Source of the DNA: Stenotrophomonas sp. 57
GTDB taxonomy: Bacteria; Pseudomonadota; Gammaproteobacteria; Xanthomonadales; Xanthomonadaceae
Length of the DNA: 64,000 bases
Reading direction: 5' to 3'
Assembly (NCBI RefSeq): GCF_030291075.1
Contig: NZ_CP127407.1
Span: 1,672,001 to 1,736,000 of the forward strand
Shown: piece by piece, positions 1 to 8,429 of the stretch
Numbering within the stretch: the stretch's first letter is position 1
Layout of the letters: every line of letters begins with the position of its first letter
Made by a program: the position numbers and the translations under genes
The notes under the pieces: model-generated
Database searches by the model: none
Seen by the model: only the letters and a program-made list of their open reading frames with translations
Told to the model about the DNA's origin: nothing

Positions 1-1
1 C

Positions 2-1249
2 CGCCTGCAGGCCGATGGCCTGACCGTGCTGGCCGTGCTGAAGGACGGTCGTCCGGTGCGGTCGGCCGATGCCGGTGATGCGGTCATCGTGATCACCGAC
101 CAGACCCCGTTCTACGCCGAATCCGGTGGCCAGGTCGGCGACACCGGCGTGCTGTCCGGCAACGGCGTGCGCCTGGCGGTGGACGATACCCAGAAGTTCG
201 CCGGCCAGTTCCATGGCCACGTCGGCACCCTGTCCGAAGGTGGCCTGAAGGTTGGCGACGTCCTGTCCGGCCAGGTCGATGGCGAGCGCCGTGGCGCCAC
301 CATCCTCAACCACTCGGCCACCCACCTGCTGCATGCCGCTCTGCGCGAAGTGCTGGGCACCCACGTGCAGCAGAAGGGCTCGCTGGTCGCCCCGGATCGC
401 CTGCGTTTCGACTTCTCGCACTTCCAGCCGATCAGCGCGGAAGAGCTGGCCGTGATCGAGCGCAAGGTCAACCAGCAGGTGCGCGCCAACAACGCCGCCG
501 AAGTGCACAACATGGGCATGCAGGAAGCGCTGGACTTCGGTGCGATGGCGCTGTTCGGCGAGAAGTACGGCGAAAACGTGCGCGTACTGAAGATGGGGGA
601 CTACTCCACCGAGCTGTGCGGTGGCACCCACGTCAACCGTACTGGCGACATCGGCCTGTTCAAGATCACCTCCGAGGGCGGTGTCTCCGCCGGCGTGCGC
701 CGCATCGAGGCCGTCACCGGCCAGGGCGCCCTGGACTACGTGGACGCCGAAGAGGCCCGGCTGGCCGAGGCCGCCGACCTGCTCGGCGGCAGTGCAGCCG
801 ATGTGGTCGAGAAGATCCGTGCCCTTGGCCAGCGCCAGAAGCAGCTGGAGCGCGAACTGGAAGCCGTGAAGGCCAAGGTCGCCGCAGGTGCCACGGCCGA
901 CCTGTCCGGCCAGGCCGTCGAGGTTGCCGGCGTGAAGGTGCTGGCGGCCCGTCTGGAGGGCTTCGACGCCAAGGCCCTGCGTGACGGCATGGACCGCCTC
1001 AAGCAGCAGCTGGGCGATGCGGTGATCGTGCTGGCCGGCGCCCAGGACGGCAAGGCCGCCCTGGTCGCGGGTGTGAACGGCAGCGCAATGGGCAAGGTCA
1101 AGGCCGGGGAACTGTTGTCCCATATCGCCAGTCAGATCGGGGGCAAGGGCGGCGGACGCCCGGACCTCGCCCAGGGTGGTGGCGAGGACGGGCCCGCCCT
1201 TGCCACTGCGCTGGCTGCAGTCGTCGAATGGGTCAGCCCCCGCCTGTGA
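2..1249 (+). CDS. alaS: Alanine--tRNA ligase, C-terminal part (5' end outside window)
   Basis: Alanyl-tRNA synthetase charges tRNA-Ala in the cytoplasm and edits mis-acylated Ser and Gly. Only the last 415 codons are present, roughly half of the usual ~880-aa enzyme: the editing domain and the C-Ala/DHHA1 region. The zinc-binding HxxxH of the editing site is visible in [11 protein letters not shown] and its partner CxxxH in [14 protein letters not shown]. The glycine-rich C-Ala signature [15 protein letters not shown] is near the end. The frame is open to the left edge without interruption, so this is a truncation by the window, not a broken gene. csrA and tRNA-Ser follow on the same strand, the order typical of gamma-proteobacteria. 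Confidence 0.97.
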
Positions 1250-1257
1250 TGAACCTG

Positions 1258-1288
1258 GCCGTCCCCCTCCTTGTAGGAGCGGGACGGC
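1258..1288 (+). terminator. Hairpin just after alaS
   Basis: Two 13-nt arms (1258-1270 and 1276-1288) pair with one mismatch around a 5-nt loop, starting 9 nt after the alaS stop. No U-tract follows, so it is at best a weak or Rho-assisted terminator or an attenuator between alaS and csrA. Confidence 0.4.
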
Positions 1289-1335
1289 TGACGGTACCAT
1301 TGCGAAATCTTTTCCCTTTGTCGTGGTAGCGCTTC

Positions 1336-1366
1336 TTGACGGAGCGTCAAGCCGGTGGGGGATACC
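1336..1366 (+). promoter_or_regulatory. Possible csrA promoter
   Basis: TTGACG at 1336-1341 is followed by a weak -10-like GATACC at 1361-1366, 32 nt before the csrA start. The -35 half sits in a 7-bp perfect hairpin (1335-1351, stem CTTGACG/CGTCAAG), which could be an operator or mRNA leader structure. The spacing is long (19 nt) and the -10 is poor, so this is tentative. Confidence 0.3.
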
Positions 1367-1397
1367 CTTCCACACGGTTCCATGGAGACTTGCAAAA

Positions 1398-1601
1398 ATG
1401 TTGATCCTGACTCGCCGCGTCGGCGAAACCCTGATGATCGGTGACTCGGTGAGCGTCACCGTGCTTGGCGTCAAGGGCAACCAGGTGCGTATCGGCATCA
1501 CCGCGCCGAAGGACGTCGCTGTGCATCGCGAAGAGATCTATCAGCGCATCCAGCGCGGTGACGAAGCCGGTGGCACCGGTAGCGAAAATTCTGCCGAATA
1601 A
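1398..1601 (+). CDS. csrA: Carbon storage regulator CsrA/RsmA
   Basis: A small homodimeric RNA-binding protein that recognises A-N-GGA in hairpin loops near ribosome binding sites and so represses or stabilises mRNAs. The 67-aa product begins [16 protein letters not shown] and contains [15 protein letters not shown] and [13 protein letters not shown], the canonical CsrA beta-strand core with the RNA-contacting Leu4/Arg6 and Arg44 regions. The ATG at 1398 is chosen because GGAG lies 10 nt upstream and translation starts exactly at the conserved N-terminus; longer in-frame starts upstream are not conserved. It is followed closely by tRNA-Ser. Its usual antagonist pathway (GacA, then Rsm sRNAs) is represented by gacA at 46.2 kb. 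Confidence 0.97.
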
Positions 1602-1604
1602 CGC

Positions 1605-1634
1605 TTTACCTTCGCACTCGATTAACGTTATGAT
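1605..1634 (+). promoter_or_regulatory. Probable tRNA-Ser promoter
   Basis: TTTACC (1605-1610) and TATGAT (1629-1634) are separated by 18 nt, right after the csrA stop and ~46 nt before the tRNA. The GC-rich stretch after the -10 resembles a stringent discriminator of stable-RNA promoters. Confidence 0.45.
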
Positions 1635-1679
1635 TCACGCCCCGCTGAGGTGCAACGCACCAGACGCGGAGAAAACCCC

Positions 1680-1772
1680 GGAGTGATGCCCGAGTGGCCG
1701 AAGGGGCTCCCCTGCTAAGGGAGTATAGGGTCAAAAGCTCTATCGAGGGTTCGAATCCCTCTCACTCCGCCA
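1680..1772 (+). tRNA. serV: tRNA-Ser (anticodon GCU)
   Basis: This is a class II tRNA with a long variable arm. The acceptor stem GGAGTGA pairs with TCACTCC and is followed by discriminator G and encoded CCA. The anticodon stem CTCCC/GGGAG (1707-1711/1719-1723) encloses the loop CTGCTAA, giving GCT at 1714-1716. The T arm contains GGTTCGAATCC. It reads AGC/AGU codons. Its position downstream of csrA is the same as serV in enteric bacteria. Confidence 0.97.
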
Positions 1773-1784
1773 GATACAAAGAAG

Positions 1785-1816
1785 CGCCTGCAGATCCTCG
1801 ATCTGCAGGCGTTTTT
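1785..1816 (+). terminator. Intrinsic terminator after tRNA-Ser
   Basis: A perfect 11-bp stem (1785-1795 with 1801-1811, loop CCTCG) is directly followed by TTTTT at 1812-1816, 12 nt after the tRNA CCA end. Confidence 0.9.
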
Positions 1817-1855
1817 CTTTGTTCAACGCAGTAAAAACCGCCGCGCCGCGAGGAC

Positions 1856-2302
1856 CTAGTCGATGCTGCTGGGCGTGGCCTTCCCGACTTCGGGCAAGGA
1901 GTAGAGCCTGGGCTCCGGCACCCGATGACCAGGATGAGCGGACAGCGCGATGTCGCCCGGCGTTTCGCGCCAGAGAATGGCCAGCGTGCAGTCATTGGCG
2001 CGCTGCCTGCACATCCTTTCCGCCTTGCGTTGTGCGGCGTCCGCCGTCTTTTCCCCAAGTGCGAAGCCCATGGCGACGGTGCCGACAGCGATCGCCGAAT
2101 ATCCCACCGCGGTGGTCGTGGACGTCTGTGCGCAGTTGCGGGACCGAACGGCGCAGTGCTGCAGTGCGCGCTGCATCGCAGCCGACAGCGTGCCGTGGTT
2201 CATCGCGTAGCCGTAGCGGCCATCGTCGTCGTAAACGATCGCGGAGGCCGCGTTTGCGCCGGACGACAGGCACAGCAACACGCCAAGTAGAAGGGGACGC
2301 AT
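1856..2302 (-). CDS. Small exported protein, DUF4189-like
   Basis: A predicted exported protein of 148 aa. It starts MRPLLLGVLLCLSSGANA, a typical Sec signal peptide with cleavage after ANA. The mature part (SAIVYDDDGRYGYAMNHG, then several Cys and CRQRANDCTLA) resembles DUF4189 proteins: a small domain with conserved aromatic and Cys residues, function unknown. The ATG at 2302 is preferred over in-frame starts further upstream because AAGGA lies about 6 nt before it and the signal peptide begins there. It converges with the tRNA-Ser terminator and stands alone. The family assignment is from memory of the pattern. Confidence 0.7.
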   Translation of the reverse strand: MRPLLLGVLLCLSSGANAASAIVYDDDGRYGYAMNHGTLSAAMQRALQHCAVRSRNCAQTSTTTAVGYSAIAVGTVAMGFALGEKTADAAQRKAERMCRQRANDCTLAILWRETPGDIALSAHPGHRVPEPRLYSLPEVGKATPSSID

Positions 2303-2425
2303 CCAGTTCCTTTCCATCTCTATTTTCTGCTGATGGTGGATCAGACCGGGTTTGAAGCGCAACATCGCCGCTACTGCGCCGAGCCCGCAGTTCATTGAAC
2401 CGCGGGCGGCGCCATTGGTTGACCG

Positions 2426-4756
2426 TCAGAGCTTCACCGTCACCCCCACCTGGAACCCACGCCCAGGCAACGGCGCGATGTACTTCAGCGGCGAGTTGTG
2501 CGGGCGCGCTTCCTCATTGAGCAGGTTGCTGCCGTTGACGAACACTTCCATGCCGGCGATGTAGCTGTTGCGCACCGGGAGTTCACGGCTGACCTGCAGG
2601 TCGACCAGGTTGAACGCGTCGAGCGGAATCTCTTCGCTGACGTTGCGGCCGAGGTACTTCTGCGTGTCGTAGTAGGTGCTGGACAGCTGCGCCTTCCAGC
2701 CTTCGCGTTGCCACTGCACGGTGGCGCCGTAACGGTTGGTCGGCATGTTCGGCAGGTACTCACCATCGTTGTGCGCGCGCAGTGCATCGGGACGATCGGC
2801 CTTGTTCTTCACCAGGTCGGCGAAGGCGGACACGTTCAACGTGCCATAGCGGCCGAGGTCCAAAGCCTGCGATGCGTCGATCTCGAACCCCTTCACCGTG
2901 GTGTCGGTCTGTTTCCAGTACTTCAGTGGCAGGCGGTTGGCCGTCTGCACGCCGGAATAGCCGAGGTAGAGATAGTTCTCGTACTTCATCCGGTAGGCGG
3001 TGGCCGACAGTTCGAAACCGCCTACGTGGAACAGGCCGGTCAGCTCGAGGTTCTTCGCGCGTTCCGGCTCAAGATTCTGGTTGCCTTCTTCCTGGGTCAT
3101 CACCGAGTAGTGCGCGTTGCTCGCATACAACTCATTGATCTCCGGTGCGCGCTGCGAGGACGAGTAGCGCACCTTGGCCGCGAACAACGGACCGAGCTCG
3201 ACATACGAACCCACGCTGTAGCTGTTGAGCCGGTAGGAACGATCCTGCAGTTTCGTGTTGGCAGCATTGCGCGCGGTCGTGAAGCGGCTCGGTTTCAGTT
3301 CGTGATCGACACGCTCGTGGCGCACGCCGGCGTCGAAGGTGGCCCAGCCGACGTCCAGCGTTTCCTTCAGGAACACGGCGTTGCTGCGGGAATCCACATC
3401 AGGCAGATAGCGCAGCGAGCCACTGCCGGTCACGTCACGCGACTGGTGGCTGAAACCGAGCAGGCCGCTGAGCGGTCCGAGCCGCTGGTGGCTGAGCAGC
3501 AGTTCGGCCTGGGTACTCTCGAAATCGTAGTCGTTGGCCCTGGAAGTGCCCAGCCGCTCGCCGGAGGTATTGTCGAGCTTCGAAACACGCAGTTCGGCAC
3601 GCTCCAGCCCCGGCAGCGGATCGCGCAGCAGCGCTTCCAGCGCGTAGCGCTGCTGCCTGATTACCACACCCACCGGCAGCCCGTCGGCATAGTTGGAACC
3701 GAACGACAGGTTCTGCATCGAGAAGCCCGGCACACCGTATTCGCTGTCCTTGGCATCGATACTGAAACCAACGTAGCCGCGGTCGAAGAACAACGTGGAG
3801 CCGATGGCTACCTGCGAGTTGCGCGCGTAGCTGTTGCCCAGCCGGTGATGGTAGTCGGGCGTCACATCATTGTTGATCTGTTTTTGTACGTATGACGGCG
3901 TGCCGGCGACATAGGCCGGATTGACCGGGTTGATGTAGGTACGGCGCTGCCAGACCGAGGTCGGGCTGTTGGTGTAGAACGAGAAGTCACCATCGGCCCA
4001 GTCCGGGTTCTCGGTCATGAACTGGTCGATGTACGGCTGCGAGGCCTTGTTGTAGATCTGCTGCACGCGCGCTTCCTTCTGGCAGCTGTCGGCCAGCGCA
4101 GAGTTCACGCCACCGGCCGGCGGAAATAGGCGGGAGTTGCAGACACTGGCCTTGCTGTTGCCGGGGATGTCGTAGTGCGAGATGCGCTGCCGAGAGACCT
4201 GCAGGTTGGTCGAGACGTTGCGCTGGTTGTTGAAGTTCATGCGGAAGCCCTGCGCGTCTGCAGCATTGACGCCCTTGCGCAGGACCAGTTCCATCGACTG
4301 GTCCTTGTCTTCCATGCTGCGCGAGATCAGGCCGGAATCGATCTCCACGCTGCCGCCGATCGCGTTGCCGCCGTAGCGCACGGTGTCGGAGGACTTGTTG
4401 ACAGTGACGCTGCGCACGAACAGTGGATCGAAGGGGATGTTGATGTCGCCGCTGATCGCGTTCATGCCAAGGATGGACTGGCCATCCTGCAGGATCTGCA
4501 CGCGGTTGCCACTGAGGCTGCGGATGACCGGCGCGCCGGCATTCGGGCCGAAGGCGCTGCTCTGCACGCCGGAGACGTGCTCCAGCAGGTTGCCCAGGGT
4601 GCGGTTCTGCGCATGCGGGTTGTCGACGGTGACCCGGCTGTCGATGCGCGAGGGCTGGGAGGCCTCGACCTGGAGGGTGGGAAGGGTGCGCTCGTCCGCC
4701 GCATGGGCGGTGTGGACGGCAAGCAGGATGGCTGCAGCAAGCAGATGGCGACGCAT
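2426..4756 (-). CDS. TonB-dependent outer membrane receptor, ZnuD-like (zinc)
   Basis: A 776-aa TonB-dependent receptor that would import a metal or metal complex across the outer membrane. The signal peptide is about residues 1-19 (ending AHA). A short N-terminal stretch with LPTLQVEA leads into the plug domain (TVDNPHAQNRTLGNLLEHVSG, then APVIRSLSGNRVQILQDG). The long 22-strand barrel ends in a beta-signature, FQVGVTVKL. Cys-, His- and Asp-rich extracellular segments and the SYARNSQ...GYVGFSIDAKDSEYGVPG region resemble ZnuD zinc receptors. A site matching the Zur operator half (GAAATGTTATA) lies 24-46 bp upstream, which supports zinc-repressed expression. It is monocistronic; no zinc ABC transporter is adjacent. 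Other metals or haem cannot be excluded from sequence alone. Confidence 0.85.
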   Translation of the reverse strand: MRRHLLAAAILLAVHTAHAADERTLPTLQVEASQPSRIDSRVTVDNPHAQNRTLGNLLEHVSGVQSSAFGPNAGAPVIRSLSGNRVQILQDGQSILGMNAISGDINIPFDPLFVRSVTVNKSSDTVRYGGNAIGGSVEIDSGLISRSMEDKDQSMELVLRKGVNAADAQGFRMNFNNQRNVSTNLQVSRQRISHYDIPGNSKASVCNSRLFPPAGGVNSALADSCQKEARVQQIYNKASQPYIDQFMTENPDWADGDFSFYTNSPTSVWQRRTYINPVNPAYVAGTPSYVQKQINNDVTPDYHHRLGNSYARNSQVAIGSTLFFDRGYVGFSIDAKDSEYGVPGFSMQNLSFGSNYADGLPVGVVIRQQRYALEALLRDPLPGLERAELRVSKLDNTSGERLGTSRANDYDFESTQAELLLSHQRLGPLSGLLGFSHQSRDVTGSGSLRYLPDVDSRSNAVFLKETLDVGWATFDAGVRHERVDHELKPSRFTTARNAANTKLQDRSYRLNSYSVGSYVELGPLFAAKVRYSSSQRAPEINELYASNAHYSVMTQEEGNQNLEPERAKNLELTGLFHVGGFELSATAYRMKYENYLYLGYSGVQTANRLPLKYWKQTDTTVKGFEIDASQALDLGRYGTLNVSAFADLVKNKADRPDALRAHNDGEYLPNMPTNRYGATVQWQREGWKAQLSSTYYDTQKYLGRNVSEEIPLDAFNLVDLQVSRELPVRNSYIAGMEVFVNGSNLLNEEARPHNSPLKYIAPLPGRGFQVGVTVKL

Positions 4757-4779
4757 GACACGCTCCGTGAAAATAGCGT

Positions 4780-4802
4780 GAAATGTTATAACGTAACTAT
4801 TA
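4780..4802 (-). promoter_or_regulatory. Zur-box-like operator upstream of the ZnuD-like receptor
   Basis: The left half GAAATGTTATA (4780-4790) is identical to the half site of the gamma-proteobacterial Zur consensus. The right half (4792-4802) matches at about six of eleven positions. It is centred 35 bp upstream of the receptor start codon and overlaps AT-rich -10-like sequence, as expected for a repressor site. Confidence 0.65.
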
Positions 4803-4977
4803 TGGGCAACAAGAGCGTTTTGGTTCTAGTCGTGAGGCCGAACACACGGGAGGCGCGAATGAGGTTGCCGGCCGTTCAGCGCCCTGCCTTGTGCGGGGCG
4901 CCGATGCTGTGCAGGATCCGGATGCTGCGCCCCACAGCGCTTCACGCAGCATCTTCTTCACGGGAACGGAGCAACGT

Positions 4978-5460
4978 ATGAAGCTGCTGTCCGCTGTGTT
5001 GTTGTCTGCGCTTTCGCTGGCCGCCGTTCCGGCGCTGGCCGTGGAGGCTTCGCCCTCACCGCTGCTGGGACGCTGGTCGCTGGACCTTGCCACCTCGGCG
5101 CTGCCCGAGGCGCAGCGCCCGAAACAAGTGGTGCTGGAATTCAAGGATGCCGGGAGTGGACGCTGGAGTTCGCACGTCGACATCGTCCTGCACGACGGCA
5201 TGACCATGAAGTCCGATGGCACGCTGTCCCTCGACGGCACGCCGGGGCCTTTGTCCGGCACCTACGGCGCGGACAAGGCCAACCTGAAACTGCCGGCGCC
5301 GAACACCCTGGTGATGCAGCTGGTGGACCATGGCACGCCCGCGTCCACCCGCATCTATACCGTGGCCGCCGACCGCACGACGATGACCGAGACCAAGGCG
5401 TTCTACGGCCACGACGGTACGCCGATCCTGCAGACCAATCTGTTCAAGCGGGTGCCCTAG
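4978..5460 (+). CDS. Uncharacterised exported protein
   Basis: A 160-aa protein with a clear signal peptide (MKLLSAVLLSALSLAAVPALA, cleavage near residue 21). The mature part has a lipocalin-like or calycin-like feel: GRWSLDLATSALPEAQRP, VVLEFKD, MKSDGTLSLDG, PGPLSGTYGADKANLKLPAPN, then STRIYTVAADRTTMTETKAF. I do not recognise a named family. The ATG at 4978 is chosen because GGAG lies ~7 nt upstream and the signal peptide starts there. It is transcribed divergently from the zinc receptor, 221 bp away, and is monocistronic. It is probably periplasmic; function unknown. Confidence 0.75.
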   Translation: MKLLSAVLLSALSLAAVPALAVEASPSPLLGRWSLDLATSALPEAQRPKQVVLEFKDAGSGRWSSHVDIVLHDGMTMKSDGTLSLDGTPGPLSGTYGADKANLKLPAPNTLVMQLVDHGTPASTRIYTVAADRTTMTETKAFYGHDGTPILQTNLFKRVP

Positions 5461-5471
5461 CGATGCATACA

Positions 5472-5494
5472 CCACGCCCGTACCGCGGGCGTGG
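5472..5494. terminator. Convergent hairpin between the exported protein and aceE
   Basis: A 9-bp perfect stem (5472-5480 with 5486-5494) lies between two convergent stop codons. It has no T-tract, so it is a weak bidirectional terminator candidate. Confidence 0.4.
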
Positions 5495-5508
5495 CGAATG
5501 CAGCCGCC

Positions 5509-8181
5509 TTACGCCGCGGCCGGATCGCGCTTGCCGGAGTCGATGCCGTACCTGTCGATGGCGTGCTGCATCCGCGAGCGCTCGATGCGGCCTTCATCGG
5601 CCAGCGACTTCAGGGCGGCCAGTACGATGAAGTGACGATCCACTTCGAAGAACGTGCGCAGTGATTCACGCGTGTCGGAACGGCCGAAGCCATCGGTGCC
5701 CAATGCGGTGAAGCGGCGGTCGTTGATGAAGGGACGGATCTGGTCGCCGACGATCTTCATGTAGTCGGTGGCCACCACCACCGGGCCTTCGTGGCCCAGC
5801 AGGCACTGCTGCACGTAGGGTACGCGCGGTTTCTCGGCCAGGTGCAGCAGGTTCCAGCGCTCGACGGCGAGGCCGTCGCGACGCAGTTCGGTCAGGCTGG
5901 TCGCGCTCCAGACATCGCTGGCGACACCGAAGTCCTGCTGCAGCAGCGCAGCCGCCGCTTCCACTTCGCGCAGGATTGCGCCGCTGCCCATCAACTGCAC
6001 GCGCGGCTGCGAGGCGTTGTCGGCCGGTGCCGGATGCAGAAGGTACAGGCCCTTCAGGATGCCGGCCTCGGCACCTTCGGGCAGTGCCGGCTGCGGATAG
6101 TTCTCGTTGAGCACGGTGATGTAGTAGTAGATGTCTTCCTGCTCGACATACATGCGGCGCAGGCCGTCGTGGATGATCACCGCCAGCTCGTAGTTGTAGG
6201 TCGGGTCGTAGGACACGCAGCTGGGAATCACCGACGACAGCACGTGGCTGTGGCCGTCATCGTGCTGCAGGCCTTCGCCCATCAGCGTGGTGCGGCCCGA
6301 CGTGGCACCGAGCAGAAAGCCGCGCGTACGTGCATCGGCGGCGGCCCAAGCGAGGTCGCCAACGCGCTGCAGGCCGAACATCGAATAGAAGATATAGAAC
6401 GGAATCGTGGCCAGGCCGTGATTGCTGTAGGCGGTGCCGGCGGCGATCCACGAACAGATCGCTCCGGATTCGTTGATGCCTTCCTGCAGGATCTGGCCGT
6501 CCTTGGCCTCCTTGTAGTAGCTCAGCTGGCCGGCATCCTGCGGTGTGTACAACTGGCCCAGGTAGGAGTGGATGCCGATCTGGCGGAACAGGCCTTCCAT
6601 GCCGAAGGTGCGCGATTCATCGGGCACGATCGGAATCACCAGCCTGCCCAGGTCCGGGTCCTTCAGCAGGCGGGTGAGGATGCGCACGAAGCCCATGGTG
6701 GTGGACTGGCCGCGATCTCCACTGCCCTGCAGCTGGGTGTTGAAGATCGACAGCGGCGGCAGCGGCAGCGGATCGACCTTCGCCAGCCGCGCCGGCAGCT
6801 GGCCGCCCTGGATGCGGCGGCGCTCGGCGAAGTAGGTCGCCTCGGGGCTGCCCGGCTCCGGACGCAGATACGGCATGTCCTCCAGCTGCTCGTCGCTGAC
6901 CGGCAGGTTGAAACGATCGCGGAAGGCACGCACCGCATCGGCGCTCATCTTCTTCAGCTGGTGGTTGATGTTCTGGCCTTCGCCGGCTTCGCCCATGCCG
7001 AAACCCTTGACCGTCTTGGCCAGGATCACCGTCGGCCGGCCGCTGGTGTTCACCGCTTGCTGGTAGGCAGCGAAGACCTTCTGCGGATCATGGCCGCCAC
7101 GCGCCAGCGCCCAGATATCGTCGTCGCTCATGTGCGCGACCAGTTCCAGCAGCTCAGGGTGGCGGCCGAAGAAATGCTCGCGCACATAGGCGCCGCTCTG
7201 CGACTTGAAGGTCTGGTAGTCGCCGTCCACGCATTCCATCATGCGCTGGCGCAGCAGGCCGCTGTGGTCGCGGGCCAGCAGGTCGTCCCAGCCGCTACCC
7301 CAGATCAGTTTGATCACGTTCCAGCCGGCTGCGTGGAAGGTGCCTTCCAGTTCCTGGATGACCTTGGCGTTGCCGCGTACCGGACCATCCAGGCGCTGCA
7401 GGTTGCAGTTGACCACGAACACGATGTTGTCCAGCCGCTCGCGGCCGGCCAGCGAGATCGCCGCCAGCGATTCGGGCTGGTCCATCTCGCCGTCACCGAG
7501 GAAGGCCCAGACCTTGCGGCCCTGGTGTTCTTTCAGACCGCGGTATTCCAGGTAGCGCATGTAGCGCGCCTGGTAGGCGGCGGTCAGCGGGCCCAGTCCC
7601 ATCGACACGGTGGGGAACTGCCAGAACTCCGGCATCAGGCGTGGGTGTGGATACGAGGACAGGCCTTCGCGACCGGCTTCACGGCGGAAGTTGTCCATCC
7701 GTGCCGGATCGATGCGGCCTTCGACGTACGCGCGGCCATAGATGCCCGGTGCGGAGTGGCCCTGGATGTAGATCATGTCGCCGTCGAAGGTATCGGTGCG
7801 GCCACGGAAGAAGTGATCGAAGCCCACGTCGTACAGCACCGCCGCGGACTGGTAGGTGGCGATGTGGCCACCGACGTTGGAGTGCTTGCCGGCGCGCAGC
7901 ACCATCACCATCGCGTTCCAGCGGATCATCGCGTTCAGGCGGCGCTCGATGGCCAGGTCACCGGGGTAGGCCGGCTGGCGCTCGGGCGGGATGGTGTTGA
8001 CGTAGGCGGTCCAAGCACGGGTATGCAGGTCGCCGTGCTGCTGGGCGTCCAGATCGCTCAGCTGGTCGATCAGGTAGTGCGCGCGCGGCCGGCCGCCGGC
8101 CTGCATCACCGCCTCCAGCGATTCACGCCACTCCCGCGTTTCCAGCGGATCGGTATCGAAGGGGATCAGGGCTTGGTTCAT
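5509..8181 (-). CDS. aceE: Pyruvate dehydrogenase E1 component, homodimeric type
   Basis: E1 of the pyruvate dehydrogenase complex: TPP-dependent decarboxylation of pyruvate and transfer of the acetyl group to E2 lipoyl groups. The 890-aa length matches E. coli AceE (887). The thiamine diphosphate motif is visible as GDGEMDQPES followed by NCNLQRLDGPVRGN. The pyrimidine and transketolase-C domains follow (YFIFYSMFGLQR equivalent: FYIFYSMFGLQRVGDLAWAA; EGLQHDDGHSHV; LMGSGAILREV). The ATG at 8181 gives MNQALIPFDTDPLETREW, the conserved start, and has GGAG 9 nt upstream; in-frame codons further upstream are not conserved. No aceF or lpd lies next to it, so E1 is separate from E2/E3 here. Confidence 0.97.
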   Translation of the reverse strand: MNQALIPFDTDPLETREWRESLEAVMQAGGRPRAHYLIDQLSDLDAQQHGDLHTRAWTAYVNTIPPERQPAYPGDLAIERRLNAMIRWNAMVMVLRAGKHSNVGGHIATYQSAAVLYDVGFDHFFRGRTDTFDGDMIYIQGHSAPGIYGRAYVEGRIDPARMDNFRREAGREGLSSYPHPRLMPEFWQFPTVSMGLGPLTAAYQARYMRYLEYRGLKEHQGRKVWAFLGDGEMDQPESLAAISLAGRERLDNIVFVVNCNLQRLDGPVRGNAKVIQELEGTFHAAGWNVIKLIWGSGWDDLLARDHSGLLRQRMMECVDGDYQTFKSQSGAYVREHFFGRHPELLELVAHMSDDDIWALARGGHDPQKVFAAYQQAVNTSGRPTVILAKTVKGFGMGEAGEGQNINHQLKKMSADAVRAFRDRFNLPVSDEQLEDMPYLRPEPGSPEATYFAERRRIQGGQLPARLAKVDPLPLPPLSIFNTQLQGSGDRGQSTTMGFVRILTRLLKDPDLGRLVIPIVPDESRTFGMEGLFRQIGIHSYLGQLYTPQDAGQLSYYKEAKDGQILQEGINESGAICSWIAAGTAYSNHGLATIPFYIFYSMFGLQRVGDLAWAAADARTRGFLLGATSGRTTLMGEGLQHDDGHSHVLSSVIPSCVSYDPTYNYELAVIIHDGLRRMYVEQEDIYYYITVLNENYPQPALPEGAEAGILKGLYLLHPAPADNASQPRVQLMGSGAILREVEAAAALLQQDFGVASDVWSATSLTELRRDGLAVERWNLLHLAEKPRVPYVQQCLLGHEGPVVVATDYMKIVGDQIRPFINDRRFTALGTDGFGRSDTRESLRTFFEVDRHFIVLAALKSLADEGRIERSRMQHAIDRYGIDSGKRDPAAA

Positions 8182-8388
8182 GACGGTCTCCAGAGGGCGC
8201 CGGTCGGACGTCTGCCTGGGCGACAACACCGGCAGGGCGCACAGCACTGGAGCGGGGTCGCAACGGCAGGGCCGTGACGCGAAGGGCGCCCGTGGCGGCC
8301 ACCGAGGAGACAAGCGTAGGCGCGTGTCCGGATCGCGGGTAGACGGGCGCGGCTTGGGTCTGCGCCAATCCAGTGTTGCTTCGCTTGT

Positions 8389-8415
8389 GTAGAGCCGAGC
8401 CGTGCTCGGCTCCAT
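8389..8415 (+). repeat. SMAG-type palindrome (GTAG head)
   Basis: GTAG at 8389-8392 is followed by an 8-bp perfect hairpin (8393-8400 with 8404-8411, AGCCGAGC/GCTCGGCT). This is the S. maltophilia GTAG-headed REP-like unit, lying in the 248-bp gap between aceE and the phospholipase gene. I see nothing else in that gap. Confidence 0.9.
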
Positions 8416-8429
8416 AAGGGCGTGATTGC

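Noticed and set aside
2498..3895. 465-codon plus-strand frame opposite the zinc receptor
   Set aside because: No start context or recognisable domain; the receptor gene on the minus strand is clear.
5791..8277. 828-codon open frame on the plus strand opposite aceE
   Set aside because: It is the antisense shadow of a highly conserved GC-rich gene; its translation shows no domain and the minus-strand aceE explains the region.
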